Assembly: GCF_037976325.1 (NCBI RefSeq)
Contig: NZ_CP150265.1
Location: forward strand, 7,319,501-7,383,500
DNA: 64,000 nt
Source of the DNA: Paenibacillus sp. FSL K6-3182
GTDB taxonomy: Bacteria; Bacillota; Bacilli; Paenibacillales; Paenibacillaceae
Direction: 5' to 3'
Shown: piece by piece, positions 44,636 through 53,339 of the stretch
Layout of the letters: each line of letters begins with the position of its first letter
Position numbering within the stretch: the first letter of the stretch is position 1
The notes under the pieces: generated by a model
Databases searched by the model: none
The model's input: the letters and a program-made list of their open reading frames with translations, nothing else
What the model was told of the DNA's origin: nothing
Made by a program: the position numbers and the translations under genes

Positions 44636-45817
44636 ATGTCGAAGCAAATACTAATTCTTGGTGGCGGTTATGGCGGTCTTCTTACTGCTCTAACAGCACG
44701 CAAACATTTGACTGCAGCAGAAGCTAGCATCACAATCGTAAACCGTTTTCCAACTCACCAAATCATTACTGAGCTGCACAGACTTGCTGGGGACACAATT
44801 GCTGAGCAAGCAGTTGCTCTACCGCTTAGCAAGCTTCTAGGCGACAAACAAGTTAACATCATCGTTGACTCGGTTAAAGAAATTAAACCTAACGAGAAGC
44901 AAGTGGTTCTTGAAAGCGGACAAGTGCAAAAGTACGACACTCTTGTTGTAGCACTTGGAAGTGAAACAAACTACTTCGGCATTCCAGGATTGGAAGAGAA
45001 CAGCCTTGTTCTTAAATCCGTTGCTGATGCTAACAAAATCCGCAAGCATGTTGAAGATCGTCTTGACGCTTACAAAAAATCAGGCAATAAAGCTGACGCA
45101 ACAATCGTTGTTGGCGGCGGCGGCTTGACTGGCGTTGAGCTTGTTGGCGAATTCGCTGACAGACTTCCTGAGGTTTGCCGCAGCAAAGGCATCGACTTCA
45201 ATGATATTTCGCTGTATTGCGTAGAAGCCGGCCCTGCCGTTCTGCCAATCTTCCCGAAAGTATTGATCGATCGCGCTGTAACAAGCCTTGAGAAACGTGG
45301 CGTTAACTTCATCACTAGCGTAGCGATTACAGAAGCGACAAAAAGCTCCGTATCGCTTAAAGACGGTCGTACGATTGAATCCAGCACAATCATTTGGACT
45401 GGCGGCGTTAAAGGTAATCCAGTTGTCGGCAGCAGCGGTCTTGCAGAAGACCGTGGTCGTTCACTTGTTACACCAACGCTTCAATCGACTTCACACGCTG
45501 ATGTATTCCTTGCTGGCGACTGCGCAGTTGTATTCCCAGAAGGCAGCGAACGTCCTTACCCTCCAACAGCTCAGCTTGCTTGGCAAATGGGCGAAACGGT
45601 AGGCTACAACCTAGCGGTTCAAATCAAAGGCGGCGTTATGGATAAGTTTGTACCTGTATTCTCCGGAACACTGGGCAGCCTTGGCCGTAAAGATGGCGTG
45701 GGCACAATCGGCGGCAACGCGACTCAGCTTAAGGGCTTGCCTGCTTCCCTAATGAAGGAAGCAAGTAACGTTCGTTACTTGTCGCATATTCACGGTTTGT
45801 TCGCACTAGCTTACTAA
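44636..45817 (+). CDS. ndh: Type II NADH dehydrogenase (NDH-2)
   Basis: 393-aa flavoenzyme that passes electrons from NADH to menaquinone at the inner face of the membrane without pumping protons. FAD motif LILGGGYGGLLTALTA near residue 6, NADH motif ATIVVGGGGLTGVELVGEFADRL near 155-178, FAD-binding GDCAVVFPEG and quinone-side TAQLAWQMGETVGYNLA. ATG 44636 has CGGAGG 6 bases upstream and is preferred over ATG 44630. Forms an operon with the DUF1641 gene; NADH/NAD-responsive control by Rex is likely from the upstream site. Confidence 0.9.
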   Translation: MSKQILILGGGYGGLLTALTARKHLTAAEASITIVNRFPTHQIITELHRLAGDTIAEQAVALPLSKLLGDKQVNIIVDSVKEIKPNEKQVVLESGQVQKYDTLVVALGSETNYFGIPGLEENSLVLKSVADANKIRKHVEDRLDAYKKSGNKADATIVVGGGGLTGVELVGEFADRLPEVCRSKGIDFNDISLYCVEAGPAVLPIFPKVLIDRAVTSLEKRGVNFITSVAITEATKSSVSLKDGRTIESSTIIWTGGVKGNPVVGSSGLAEDRGRSLVTPTLQSTSHADVFLAGDCAVVFPEGSERPYPPTAQLAWQMGETVGYNLAVQIKGGVMDKFVPVFSGTLGSLGRKDGVGTIGGNATQLKGLPASLMKEASNVRYLSHIHGLFALAY

Positions 45818-45825
45818 TATACACA

Positions 45826-45867
45826 AACAAAAAGAAGGAGGGCAGCGGCCCTCCTTCTTTTTGTTTT
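45826..45867 (+). terminator. Terminator after ndh
   Basis: Stem AACAAAAAGAAGGAGGGC / GCCCTCCTTCTTTTTGTT with loop AGCG and trailing TTTTA. Confidence 0.92.
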
Positions 45868-45882
45868 ACCCTTCAGCTAACC

Positions 45883-46209
45883 TTACTTCTGCAATGCCTG
45901 CCATTCTTTAAATTGCTTCTGATATTCAGCGATAACCTTGTCTAATCCAGCAGCCTTTAAGCTTTGAAGAGCTGCCGGGAAGTATTTATCGTAGGATACC
46001 ACGCCCATTTTAATTGGAATGATCTTCGATTTCACTTCGGATAGCACATTCGCATATTCAACAGCAATCGGCTCCGTATTGAGGCGGAAACCAAGAACAG
46101 GTGAGAATTCAACTGGATTCGAAGTCTCTGTCGTTTGCATTTTCAAATAATCTTCCGGCGTCTTCACATCAAACAACATGTAGTTAATGTTGCCGATCAT
46201 CCATGAATC
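45883..46209 (-). pseudogene. 3' remnant of a DUF3502-type solute-binding protein gene
   Basis: The reading frame gives about 108 residues: SWMIGNINYMLFDVKTPEDYL ... KVIAEYQKQFKEWQALQK. This matches only the C-terminal end of LplA/YtcQ-like extracellular binding proteins (usually some 500 aa). The protein-like sequence stops at the junction near 46205, with no ribosome site, signal peptide or lipobox. Directly beyond the junction lies an oppositely oriented AraC gene remnant, so the 5' part was lost by deletion. Unlikely to be functional. Confidence 0.75.
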
Positions 46210-46454
46210 AAAATAATAAGTTATCTCCCGGCTACCTCGGCAAGCTGTTCCGCAGCCATACGCAGCTGTCGTTTAATGATTATTTAAAGAAAATTCGGCT
46301 GGAGGAAGCTACGCGGCTTCTTACGACAACAAATGATTCCATTGCGGTCATCAGCGAAAGTGTCGGCGTGCTCAACACAACCTATTTCTTCACCCTGTTC
46401 AAAAAAACATACGGCATTTCACCCGCTCAGTACCGCGAACAACATACAAAATAA
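46203..46454 (+). pseudogene. 3' remnant of an AraC-family regulator gene
   Basis: Codes for 83 residues of the C-terminal AraC DNA-binding domain only: LSPGYLGKLFRSHTQLSFNDYLKKIRLEEATRLL and the second helix-turn-helix IAVISESVGVLNTTYFFTLFKKTYGISPAQYR. The first helix-turn-helix lacks its leading helices and the whole sensor/receiver part is absent. No ribosome site precedes the first ATG. Intact relatives (YesN-like) are several hundred residues and commonly sit beside LplA-type binding-protein genes. Confidence 0.75.
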
Positions 46455-46458
46455 ACAC

Positions 46459-46512
46459 AAAAAAGGCTGTTTGCACGAGAAGGGTACACCCTTCCTGCAA
46501 ACAGCCCTTTGG
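46459..46512 (-). terminator. Terminator of the 934-aa protein / YbjN-like operon
   Basis: Minus-strand stem AAAGGGCTGTTTGCA / TGCAAACAGCCTTTT with inner GGAAGGG / CCCTTC, then TTTTGTG; 13 bases after the stop of the gene at 46525. Confidence 0.8.
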
Positions 46513-46524
46513 TTATCGATGATA

Positions 46525-47472
46525 TTAGCGTTTAAGCACTTCACGAATTTCAGAGAAATAAGACTCTACCGCTTCAAGGTGATTGCCGAGTATTCTGCTG
46601 AATACCTCAGAATCATACGTTTTCCCGGCATAATAGGAGGATCGGAATCTTAGCTCGCCATCCTCATCATCCAGCTCGAAGCTGCCACTTAGCAGGTCCA
46701 TGTTCTCGTTCAATAATAACAAGGCAAGCTCCTGGCGCTGATGCTCAGGGACGAGCTCCGGATAGACGGAATACACCGCACAATAATCCTGGACTTCCTC
46801 GATCCGAATGAGACCAACCCAGCTTTCGCCTCTACTAGTAAATATAAGCTTGTACAGTTGATCGTCTATAACCTCATGTTTCAGTTCATTGTCCGTTAGA
46901 AATGATGTGATATGCTCATTCAAAGCCCCATTTGCAATAGAAGGCTCTTCGGGTACTGAATTTCCTTGATCCATTTCTGCAGCCCACGCCGTCCTGAATC
47001 CTATCTTTAAGATGCCTTCATCCTTCAACGCTTCAGGCAAAACGACGCTTTGCTTTAATTCCAGCGCAAGCCAGCTCTCGGTATGATCTAAGCTCAGCAG
47101 CTTGCTCGTTGGCTCCGTACTTGAGCGCACACTATCGAATATAGCTTCTGCATCGAATCCATGCTGAGCAGCCAGCTTCGTCAGACTTGGCCTTAGCGCG
47201 ACATGAACTTCTACGGGCTGATTCTCATCCATAGCCGCGCTGCTGCCTGTCCTCATGCTGGCGAACAAGTTAAACCACTCGTTCTCCATAATATCTTGAT
47301 AAGTTTGGCCGCTAACCTCGATCATCATCTGACAAGAAAGCGACTCCTCGAAGCTTTGAAAATTAATTTTTCGCAAGACAGCAGGCACTAACTCTCCCGT
47401 CAGCGTATGGAAATTTATCGGCAGCTCTGTAGTAATGCTTGTATCTCCCGTATACTTATGTTGTTTGGACAT
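46525..47472 (-). CDS. Hypothetical protein with YbjN-like C-terminal domain
   Basis: 315-aa soluble acidic protein. The N-terminal half (about 1-170) is not recognised; it opens with TELPINFHTLTGELVPAVLRKINFQSFEES. Residues about 185-315 resemble the YbjN / type III secretion chaperone fold: ITSFLTDNELKHEVIDDQLYKLIF, then ELALLLLNENMDLLSGSFELDDEDGELRFRSSYY and a C-terminal helix IRE. No signal peptide or membrane helix. It begins 24 bases after the stop of the 934-aa gene, with AGGAG 11 bases before ATG 47472. Best guess is a chaperone or partner for that protein; this is inference from fold and position. Confidence 0.68.
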   Translation of the reverse strand: MSKQHKYTGDTSITTELPINFHTLTGELVPAVLRKINFQSFEESLSCQMMIEVSGQTYQDIMENEWFNLFASMRTGSSAAMDENQPVEVHVALRPSLTKLAAQHGFDAEAIFDSVRSSTEPTSKLLSLDHTESWLALELKQSVVLPEALKDEGILKIGFRTAWAAEMDQGNSVPEEPSIANGALNEHITSFLTDNELKHEVIDDQLYKLIFTSRGESWVGLIRIEEVQDYCAVYSVYPELVPEHQRQELALLLLNENMDLLSGSFELDDEDGELRFRSSYYAGKTYDSEVFSRILGNHLEAVESYFSEIREVLKR

Positions 47473-47496
47473 GACTACGATCACTCCTAGCAAATA

Positions 47497-50301
47497 TTAA
47501 CCTATTTCGTGCCCTGCCAATTCTCCTGAAATGGATCCCGATCCACTCGCATCCTGCTCATATTGCAGTTTTCCAAGTCGCTTGGACTTCTCTACCGCTA
47601 CATTCACGATGCCTGCTTCCACTTCGAATGACTTCGTTTGCGTAACTTCCAATGCAATTTCCCAGCCTTTGGACTTATTATCTTTATCCCACTTTTTGCT
47701 AAACCCAATACTCAAATCTAGCGAGCTTGCGAGCGCTATTTTGTTGCCTTGTTCAATCGCGCTAGCACTTGAATCACCCGTTAGCCAACCGCGAATCGTA
47801 TCATTGACGGTTTCGTCGCCTTGGATTTTTGAGGCAAGGCTTTTGCCGGCTGCTTCAAATTGCGGAACTACAAATAACAGATCCGTCCCGGTATCCAGAG
47901 CTGAGCCTGCACCCTTCGCCACCAGATCCTTATCCTTTTTCACTTTGCTAGTGATAAGGCCAACGAGATTTTTGGCCGAGCCAGCTACAGGTGTCGCTAC
48001 TTTCGATGCAATCTTCACCCATTCGCCCGCATCTTCACCAAATTGGAATGGAATAGAGCCGCTAGCTGTAATTTCGAGCGATCTCAAATTATTATTGATG
48101 ACGGAACCTGCTGCTTCGAGTCCAAAGGCGATGTCGTTGCCGCCCAGCTTCACCTTCGCTTCGGCAGAGGCTTCCATAACATGCACATTCATACCTCTGC
48201 GGAGGGTTGCTGCCTTTTCCTTCAGCTTCGTCAGATCCGTTGCCCCGCCAAATCCGTTAGGCGATTGTTTCTCAAGAGCTTCTTTGTCAAAGCGGCCTAA
48301 GAACTTATAGCCAAGGGCTGCTCCCATCTCGGCTACCCCTGCATTCGCTTCAGCCTCTCCCTTAAAGGTCAAGCCAATATCAACATGATTGCCTGCTTTT
48401 TGCAGCTCCTTTTCCTCGATCATAGCTGCCCATATTTCCGCTTCTTCGACCTCGGCCATACCGGACTTACCTCCCATACCCCAGAGATAATCCGCTGCCC
48501 TATCGGAAATGTTTCTTATTTGCCTGTACATACCGTACGAGGTTAAATTCATGACACCGGCTGAATCCGTTCCTATACTCTCTAGGAAGAAGCCCGCACG
48601 GAAATTGGCGTCGAAGCCAAACGACTGGAAGCCTGCTCCGAAAGTAATTTCAGCAGCCATCGTTAATTCTTTGTCTTCTCTGCCTACCGAGCCTGCCAGT
48701 CCGAACAGAACATAGACGCCGCTAGCATGAACGGGTATTTTCAAATCAAAGCTGAACGAGCTGGAGTCGCCAATATTCGGCGCGGCAAGATCAAGCACCT
48801 TGCCTATAACGAAGAGCCCTTTGTTTAGCGTAGGAGCCTCTACTGTTTTTTTAATGGCTTTGCCGGCTATATCATCCGCCGTAACCTGCTCCTTCGTTTT
48901 CTCAGCAAGTGCCGCAAGCTGCGCAGCATCCGGCTTCGAGCCTGGCACCTTTTTATCGCCTTTCGTAATGCTTCGAACAGCGTTCACCGCTTCGGTTTGT
49001 TTGCTCTTCAGCAGTTCAATCGCTTTCTTCTCAGCACCAACTAAAGCAGCTTCATTTACTTTTACACCCGGAGCGTTTGTACGTGCTACGCCATATGCTG
49101 AGGTTTGTGCTGCTTCTTTCAGCAGCTTCTTAATATCCCCTTCAGGCAGCACTCTTTTCGTGATATTGACTGCCTCAGTAGTCATAGCTGCATCGACAGA
49201 GCCCTTGGAGGTTGCATGTGATTCCTTCTTTGCCATCATGCCGGTAAACTTCTTATCGAGCTGCGTTTTGCCCGATGTTAGTGCATTCGTGTCCAATTGA
49301 TTGTCAATATCCGTTCTCGACTGCTCTCGCGCAGCATCTTTCATCTTCTGACGGAATGCATTAAGTTCTTTGGATCTTCGCCAAGCGCCTCGTCCTACGC
49401 CGAGCTTCATAACGACAGCTTCTTTGATGGGTTCATACAGCTTATTCGTATAAACCGTATTAATAACAGCTGGCTGAACAAGCGTACTATCCATTTGATG
49501 CCGATTTTCCACTTCTGCCTTACCCAAATCGCCAACGTTTACACTGCTATCGAGAAATGCTGCACTTTGCTTAACCTTGTCCACAGCATCTTTTTTAATC
49601 TGTGCAAGAGATACATTAGACAACCGTTCAGCCTCAGCAGTTGCCTCCCTCGTCGCCTGTGCGTTCGCAGCTAACACTTGTTTAGCTAAAGGAACCTCAG
49701 GCCTTGCCTCCGTCTTGTTATAGCCTTCAATGAACTTATTCGCCAGCAGGCTCTTTTGGCTCGATGGAAGCTTGCTCACGACAGTATCGCTCGCATATTT
49801 CTTTAACGTATCGGATACGATGCCTTTTGCAGCTACATGTTCTGCAGCATAAAGCTTTTCATCTGCCTTCTCATGGGCCTCTGCTACACCGTTCTGATCG
49901 ATATTCGCTTCTACCGCCGTCTTGGCTTTAGCCTGCAGACTGGCTCTTAGCGATGCTGTTTGTTTATCACTATTTAAGAACGTATGTATATGCTGACTCG
50001 TTTGCTGAATAAGCCCATCAAAGAGCTGCTGTGGTTTGACAGTGACCTGCGCATCACGATCTGCTTTGAGCTCATCCTTTCGCACATCTTTAGGTGACTT
50101 CTGAGGGGCAGTCGCAGCTCCGCCTACTTGTGCACTCGTAGACTGATTGCCTGCCGTCTGCTGCAATTGCAGGAGCTGCCCAGGATTCACAGCCGGTGAT
50201 TGAGGCGATTGCTGTGGCTGCGCAGGTGCAGTGCTTTGCGCTGGAGGAGCTGGTTTTGGTTTAGCAACGGTTGGATTCGAGCTTCGTGAGAAAAAAGGCA
50301 T
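47497..50301 (-). CDS. Large hypothetical protein with eCIS-type LQxxxGNQ tag
   Basis: 934 aa, not assigned to a named family. Residues 1-60 are Pro/Gln/Ala-rich and contain LLQLQQTAGNQ (43-53), like the LQRTAGN-type motif near the N-terminus of proteins tied to extracellular contractile injection systems and DUF4157 proteins. Residues about 70-520 are helical, polar and Lys/Ala-rich with coiled-coil character. Residues about 530-934 are rich in alternating beta-strands (VYVLFGLAGSVG, FGFDANFRAGFF, IAFGLEAAGSV, LDLSIGFSKKW). No signal peptide, membrane helix or catalytic motif was found. GAGGTGG lies 6-8 bases before the ATG. Leads a two-gene operon with the YbjN-like protein; no eCIS structural genes are in the window. 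Confidence 0.7.
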   Translation of the reverse strand: MPFFSRSSNPTVAKPKPAPPAQSTAPAQPQQSPQSPAVNPGQLLQLQQTAGNQSTSAQVGGAATAPQKSPKDVRKDELKADRDAQVTVKPQQLFDGLIQQTSQHIHTFLNSDKQTASLRASLQAKAKTAVEANIDQNGVAEAHEKADEKLYAAEHVAAKGIVSDTLKKYASDTVVSKLPSSQKSLLANKFIEGYNKTEARPEVPLAKQVLAANAQATREATAEAERLSNVSLAQIKKDAVDKVKQSAAFLDSSVNVGDLGKAEVENRHQMDSTLVQPAVINTVYTNKLYEPIKEAVVMKLGVGRGAWRRSKELNAFRQKMKDAAREQSRTDIDNQLDTNALTSGKTQLDKKFTGMMAKKESHATSKGSVDAAMTTEAVNITKRVLPEGDIKKLLKEAAQTSAYGVARTNAPGVKVNEAALVGAEKKAIELLKSKQTEAVNAVRSITKGDKKVPGSKPDAAQLAALAEKTKEQVTADDIAGKAIKKTVEAPTLNKGLFVIGKVLDLAAPNIGDSSSFSFDLKIPVHASGVYVLFGLAGSVGREDKELTMAAEITFGAGFQSFGFDANFRAGFFLESIGTDSAGVMNLTSYGMYRQIRNISDRAADYLWGMGGKSGMAEVEEAEIWAAMIEEKELQKAGNHVDIGLTFKGEAEANAGVAEMGAALGYKFLGRFDKEALEKQSPNGFGGATDLTKLKEKAATLRRGMNVHVMEASAEAKVKLGGNDIAFGLEAAGSVINNNLRSLEITASGSIPFQFGEDAGEWVKIASKVATPVAGSAKNLVGLITSKVKKDKDLVAKGAGSALDTGTDLLFVVPQFEAAGKSLASKIQGDETVNDTIRGWLTGDSSASAIEQGNKIALASSLDLSIGFSKKWDKDNKSKGWEIALEVTQTKSFEVEAGIVNVAVEKSKRLGKLQYEQDASGSGSISGELAGHEIG

Positions 50302-50842
50302 GGACGGCCCACCTCTATATAGTCTTATATACTAAACGGATATGATGAAAATAAATGGAACATATTACTATTATACACTAGGGTTACTAGACATAAAGGG
50401 TTGTTCTCTGCTCTCTCTGCTTTTATTAGTCATTTTTTGTGCTTGTATGGTGGTAACATACCACGAAATATTACTAAGAACGACAAAGTCATTCTAAATA
50501 TCACTTTATATTATTAAGTATTACTCTGTGTTACATAGTGTCTCTTTGTGTGGTTTTTTTAATTGTCTTTTATTTTTCTTCCGATGATTTTTAATACTTA
50601 CACACTCATTACAGCTTGAAATAAGCTCGTAGGTCTAAATAAAATACAGCGTAATTTGTCATACTGATATGAGGAAAATAACATTAGGAAATTGTCGAGG
50701 ATTCCATTCTCAATTTAAAAGTGAAAGAGTCAAACATCTCATTTATTCTAATTTACTTTGACTTTTTGAACATAATTATATTGTTTTTATGTTTATCCAT
50801 CTTTTAATCCATAATTCAGATAAGAATACTCGGAAAAAAAGA
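50302..50842. other. AT-rich intergenic region
   Basis: About 540 bases, visibly poorer in G+C than the genes around it, with no supportable gene. It holds the palindrome GTGGTAACATACCAC at 50450-50464 (perfect 5-bp arms, 5-base loop) and the first copy of a 12-base direct repeat at 50817-50828. The promoter of the 934-aa gene must lie here but I could not place it with confidence. Confidence 0.5.
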
Positions 50843-50910
50843 TTGACACACCTTCACCTGCGTTATACTATTCATGTAGTCGTTCAATCCACACAATACA
50901 GATAAGAATA
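50817..50910. repeat. Direct repeat CAGATAAGAATA flanking the Tcy-like promoter
   Basis: CAGATAAGAATA occurs at 50817-50828 and 50899-50910, each preceded by AATCCA within 8 bases. The spacing is 82 bases, and the promoter at 50843-50871 lies between them. Could be regulator half-sites; no known consensus is claimed. Confidence 0.45.
50843..50871 (+). promoter_or_regulatory. Sigma-A promoter of the amino-acid importer operon
   Basis: Perfect TTGACA (50843-50848) with TACTAT at 17 bases (50866-50871) or TATACT at 15 bases (50864-50869). Confidence 0.65.
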
Positions 50911-50925
50911 GTGAGGGGTAATTTT

Positions 50926-51786
50926 ATGAAGAGAATAAGCACACTTACATTGTTGATATCACTTACCGTATTGCTGCTAGCAGCTTGCGGCACCAAGAAT
51001 GACAATAACACTGGAGGCTCCAAGGAGCCAGCAGTAAGCCCGACTGCGGAAGCTTCCAATTCAGCAGAGCAAGCACCGGGGCAAGAAGCATGGGATTCAA
51101 TTAAAGCAAGCGGCAAGCTCCGCATCGGTACGGAGGGCACGTACGCCCCATTTACATTTCATGATGAGTCAGGCAAGCTCACCGGCTTCGACATCGAAAT
51201 TGCTGAAGAGGTTACTAAGCGACTTGGTTTAAAGGCTGAATTCATTGAGACTTCGTGGGATTCCATTATCGCCGGCCTTGATGCAAAGCGGTTTGATACT
51301 ATTTTTAACCAAGTAGGTATTACAGATGAACGAAAAGAGAAATATGATTTCTCTGATGATTATATCGTTTCCAAAGCCGTATTAATCGTTGCTGAAGACA
51401 ATAATGATATTAAAACGTTCGCGGACCTAAAAGGCAAGAAAGCGGGACAATCGTTAACTAGCAACCTCGCTGATATTGCTCGTGAGAATGGGGCAGAGAT
51501 TGTAACAACGGATGGTTTCAGTCAAGCGATTGATTTACTTGCTTCGAAACGCATCGATGCTACCGTAAATGACGGATTATCCTTCTTGGATCTAAAGAAG
51601 CAAAAGCCTGAACTACCGCTTAAAATTGTTGCTGAAGCACCGGATGCAGCCAAAAATGCCGCTCTTTTCAGAAAAGGAAATGAAGCATTAATTGAAGCGG
51701 TTAACGGCGCGCTTGCCGAAATCAAGAGTGATGGCACTTACTTGAAAATCTCCGAGAAATATTTTGGAGCAGACGTCTCCAAATAA
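50926..51786 (+). CDS. Amino-acid (probably cystine) ABC transporter substrate-binding lipoprotein
   Basis: 286-aa family 3 binding protein. Signal peptide with lipobox LLAAC (lipidated Cys21). Mature domain begins LRIGTEGTYAPFTFHDESGKLTGFDIEIAEEV, the polar amino-acid binder signature, then GLDAKRFDTIFNQVGITDERKEKYDFSDDY, typical of L-cystine binders such as TcyA/FliY. Ligand assignment is moderate. ATG 50926 has GAGGGG 7 bases upstream; the longer frame opens at a GTG. First gene of a three-gene importer operon. Confidence 0.87.
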   Translation: MKRISTLTLLISLTVLLLAACGTKNDNNTGGSKEPAVSPTAEASNSAEQAPGQEAWDSIKASGKLRIGTEGTYAPFTFHDESGKLTGFDIEIAEEVTKRLGLKAEFIETSWDSIIAGLDAKRFDTIFNQVGITDERKEKYDFSDDYIVSKAVLIVAEDNNDIKTFADLKGKKAGQSLTSNLADIARENGAEIVTTDGFSQAIDLLASKRIDATVNDGLSFLDLKKQKPELPLKIVAEAPDAAKNAALFRKGNEALIEAVNGALAEIKSDGTYLKISEKYFGADVSK

Positions 51787-51838
51787 TGAACGCTGCCTTG
51801 CTGACTAACAGCCCACAGGCGTAAAGGATGATTATAAT

Positions 51839-52507
51839 ATGACTGACCGTCAAATAGAGATTCTTATTGATTCACTGCTACCCCTGCTCAAAGCAGGGGT
51901 AGTTTTTACAATTCCACTCGCACTAGTTTCATTTATTTTAGGTCTAATATTAGCTATTGCTACTGCTCTTGCAAGACTATCCTCCATAAAAGTACTGCGG
52001 CTTGTTGCTCGCTTCTATGTATGGATCATTCGCGGAACTCCGCTGCTTGTCCAATTGTTTATTATTTTCTATGGTCTTCCTTATGTCGGCATTATATTAG
52101 ATCCGTTTATTGCCGCTGTCATCGGCTTTACGCTCAGTGTAGGCGCCTACGGCTCCGAGATTGTCCGTGCATCGATTCAGTCGATCCCGAAAGGGCAATG
52201 GGAAGCCTCATATTCAGTAGGAATGACAAGGTGGCAGGCGCTTCGGCGAGTCATTTTACCGCAGGCGGCTCGGGTGTCCATTCCCCCGCTAGGCAACTCG
52301 TTCATCAGCCTAGTAAAGGATACTTCACTTGCCGCTACCATTACTTATGTGGAAATGTTCCGTGTAGCACAGCAAATTAACGCGGCTAAGTACGAGCCAC
52401 TTCTAATTTATTGCGCCGCTGGGGCCTTCTATCTGTTGTTCTGCTCTGTTCTGTCATGGCTGCAGAATATTACCGAGAAGCGATTGGCGCGGTTTTCCGC
52501 AAGCTAA
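51839..52507 (+). CDS. Amino-acid ABC transporter permease (TcyB-like)
   Basis: 222-aa permease with about five helices, His/Glu/Gln/Arg/opine family. Marks: WIIRGTPLLVQLFIIFYGLP and the EAA loop GQWEASYSVGMTRWQALRRVILPQAARVSIPPLGNSFISLVKDTSL. The latter is the usual signature for polar amino-acid permeases. Follows the binding protein by 52 bases with AAAGGATG before the ATG. Forms a homodimer in the predicted transporter. Confidence 0.9.
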   Translation: MTDRQIEILIDSLLPLLKAGVVFTIPLALVSFILGLILAIATALARLSSIKVLRLVARFYVWIIRGTPLLVQLFIIFYGLPYVGIILDPFIAAVIGFTLSVGAYGSEIVRASIQSIPKGQWEASYSVGMTRWQALRRVILPQAARVSIPPLGNSFISLVKDTSLAATITYVEMFRVAQQINAAKYEPLLIYCAAGAFYLLFCSVLSWLQNITEKRLARFSAS

Positions 52508-52521
52508 GGGAGAGATAATTG

Positions 52522-53274
52522 ATGATAGAAGTACGCAATTTGCATAAATCCTTCGGTTCTTTGGAAGTTTTGAAGGGAATTAATTTGACGTTGGAGAAAG
52601 GCAAGGTGCTCGCGATAATAGGGCCCTCCGGTTCCGGCAAGACTACGCTGCTTCGATGCTTCAACCTACTAGAAGTGCCTGATCGAGGCCTATTAACGAT
52701 CGGTAAGCAATCTTTGGATTTTGAGGCGAAGAAGAAAGTTCGGGAGAAAGAAGCCGTAGCCTTGCGCAAGCAAACGGGTATGGTATTTCAATCGTTTAAC
52801 CTTTTTCCACACAAAACGGCGATTGAGAATATTATGGAAGCCCAACTGACTGTGCAGAAGAAGAGCAAATTAGAATCTCGGCAACGCGCCGCAGAGCTAT
52901 TGGATAAAGTTGGATTGGGCGAAAAGGCTGATTTTTACCCGCATCAATTGTCAGGCGGACAACAACAACGGATTGCCATTGCAAGAGCTATGGCCATTGA
53001 TCCTGAGGTACTGCTGTTTGATGAGCCGACATCGGCACTTGATCCCGAATTGGTTGGCGAAGTGCTCAAGGTTATAAAGAAGCTTGCTGCCGATGGAATG
53101 ACGATGATAATCGTCACCCACGAGATGAAGTTCGCAGCGGATGTAGCGGATTGTGTCATTCTTATGGATGGCGGAGTTATTATAGAAGAAGGGCCTCCGG
53201 AACATGTTTTGGAAAATCCTCAGAGCATACGCGCCGTTCAATTTTTAAATCGATTAGCCAGCTATGAAATCTAG
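52522..53274 (+). CDS. Amino-acid ABC transporter ATP-binding protein (TcyC-like)
   Basis: 250-aa ATPase with Walker A GPSGSGKTT, Q-loop MVFQSFNLFPHKTAIENIMEA, signature LSGGQQQRIAIARAMA, Walker B VLLFDEPTSALDPELVGEVL and H-loop VTHEM. All sequence marks are those of polar amino-acid importers. ATG 52522 follows GGGAGAG by 7 bases. Last gene of the operon; a terminator follows within 12 bases. Confidence 0.92.
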   Translation: MIEVRNLHKSFGSLEVLKGINLTLEKGKVLAIIGPSGSGKTTLLRCFNLLEVPDRGLLTIGKQSLDFEAKKKVREKEAVALRKQTGMVFQSFNLFPHKTAIENIMEAQLTVQKKSKLESRQRAAELLDKVGLGEKADFYPHQLSGGQQQRIAIARAMAIDPEVLLFDEPTSALDPELVGEVLKVIKKLAADGMTMIIVTHEMKFAADVADCVILMDGGVIIEEGPPEHVLENPQSIRAVQFLNRLASYEI

Positions 53275-53283
53275 CTCTCATCT

Positions 53284-53339
53284 AGAACAGCAGAAGTAAT
53301 TGACATTTTTGCGTCCTATACTTCCGCTGTTCTTTTATC
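53284..53339 (+). terminator. Terminator of the amino-acid importer operon
   Basis: Stem AGAACAGC-GAAGTA / TACTTC-GCTGTTCT with one internal mismatch, then TTTTATC. Confidence 0.8.

Noticed and set aside
47531..48310. 259-aa open frame on the plus strand
   Set aside because: Lies wholly antisense to the 934-aa gene, no ribosome site, low-complexity Ser/Pro/Phe composition typical of a reverse-strand shadow.
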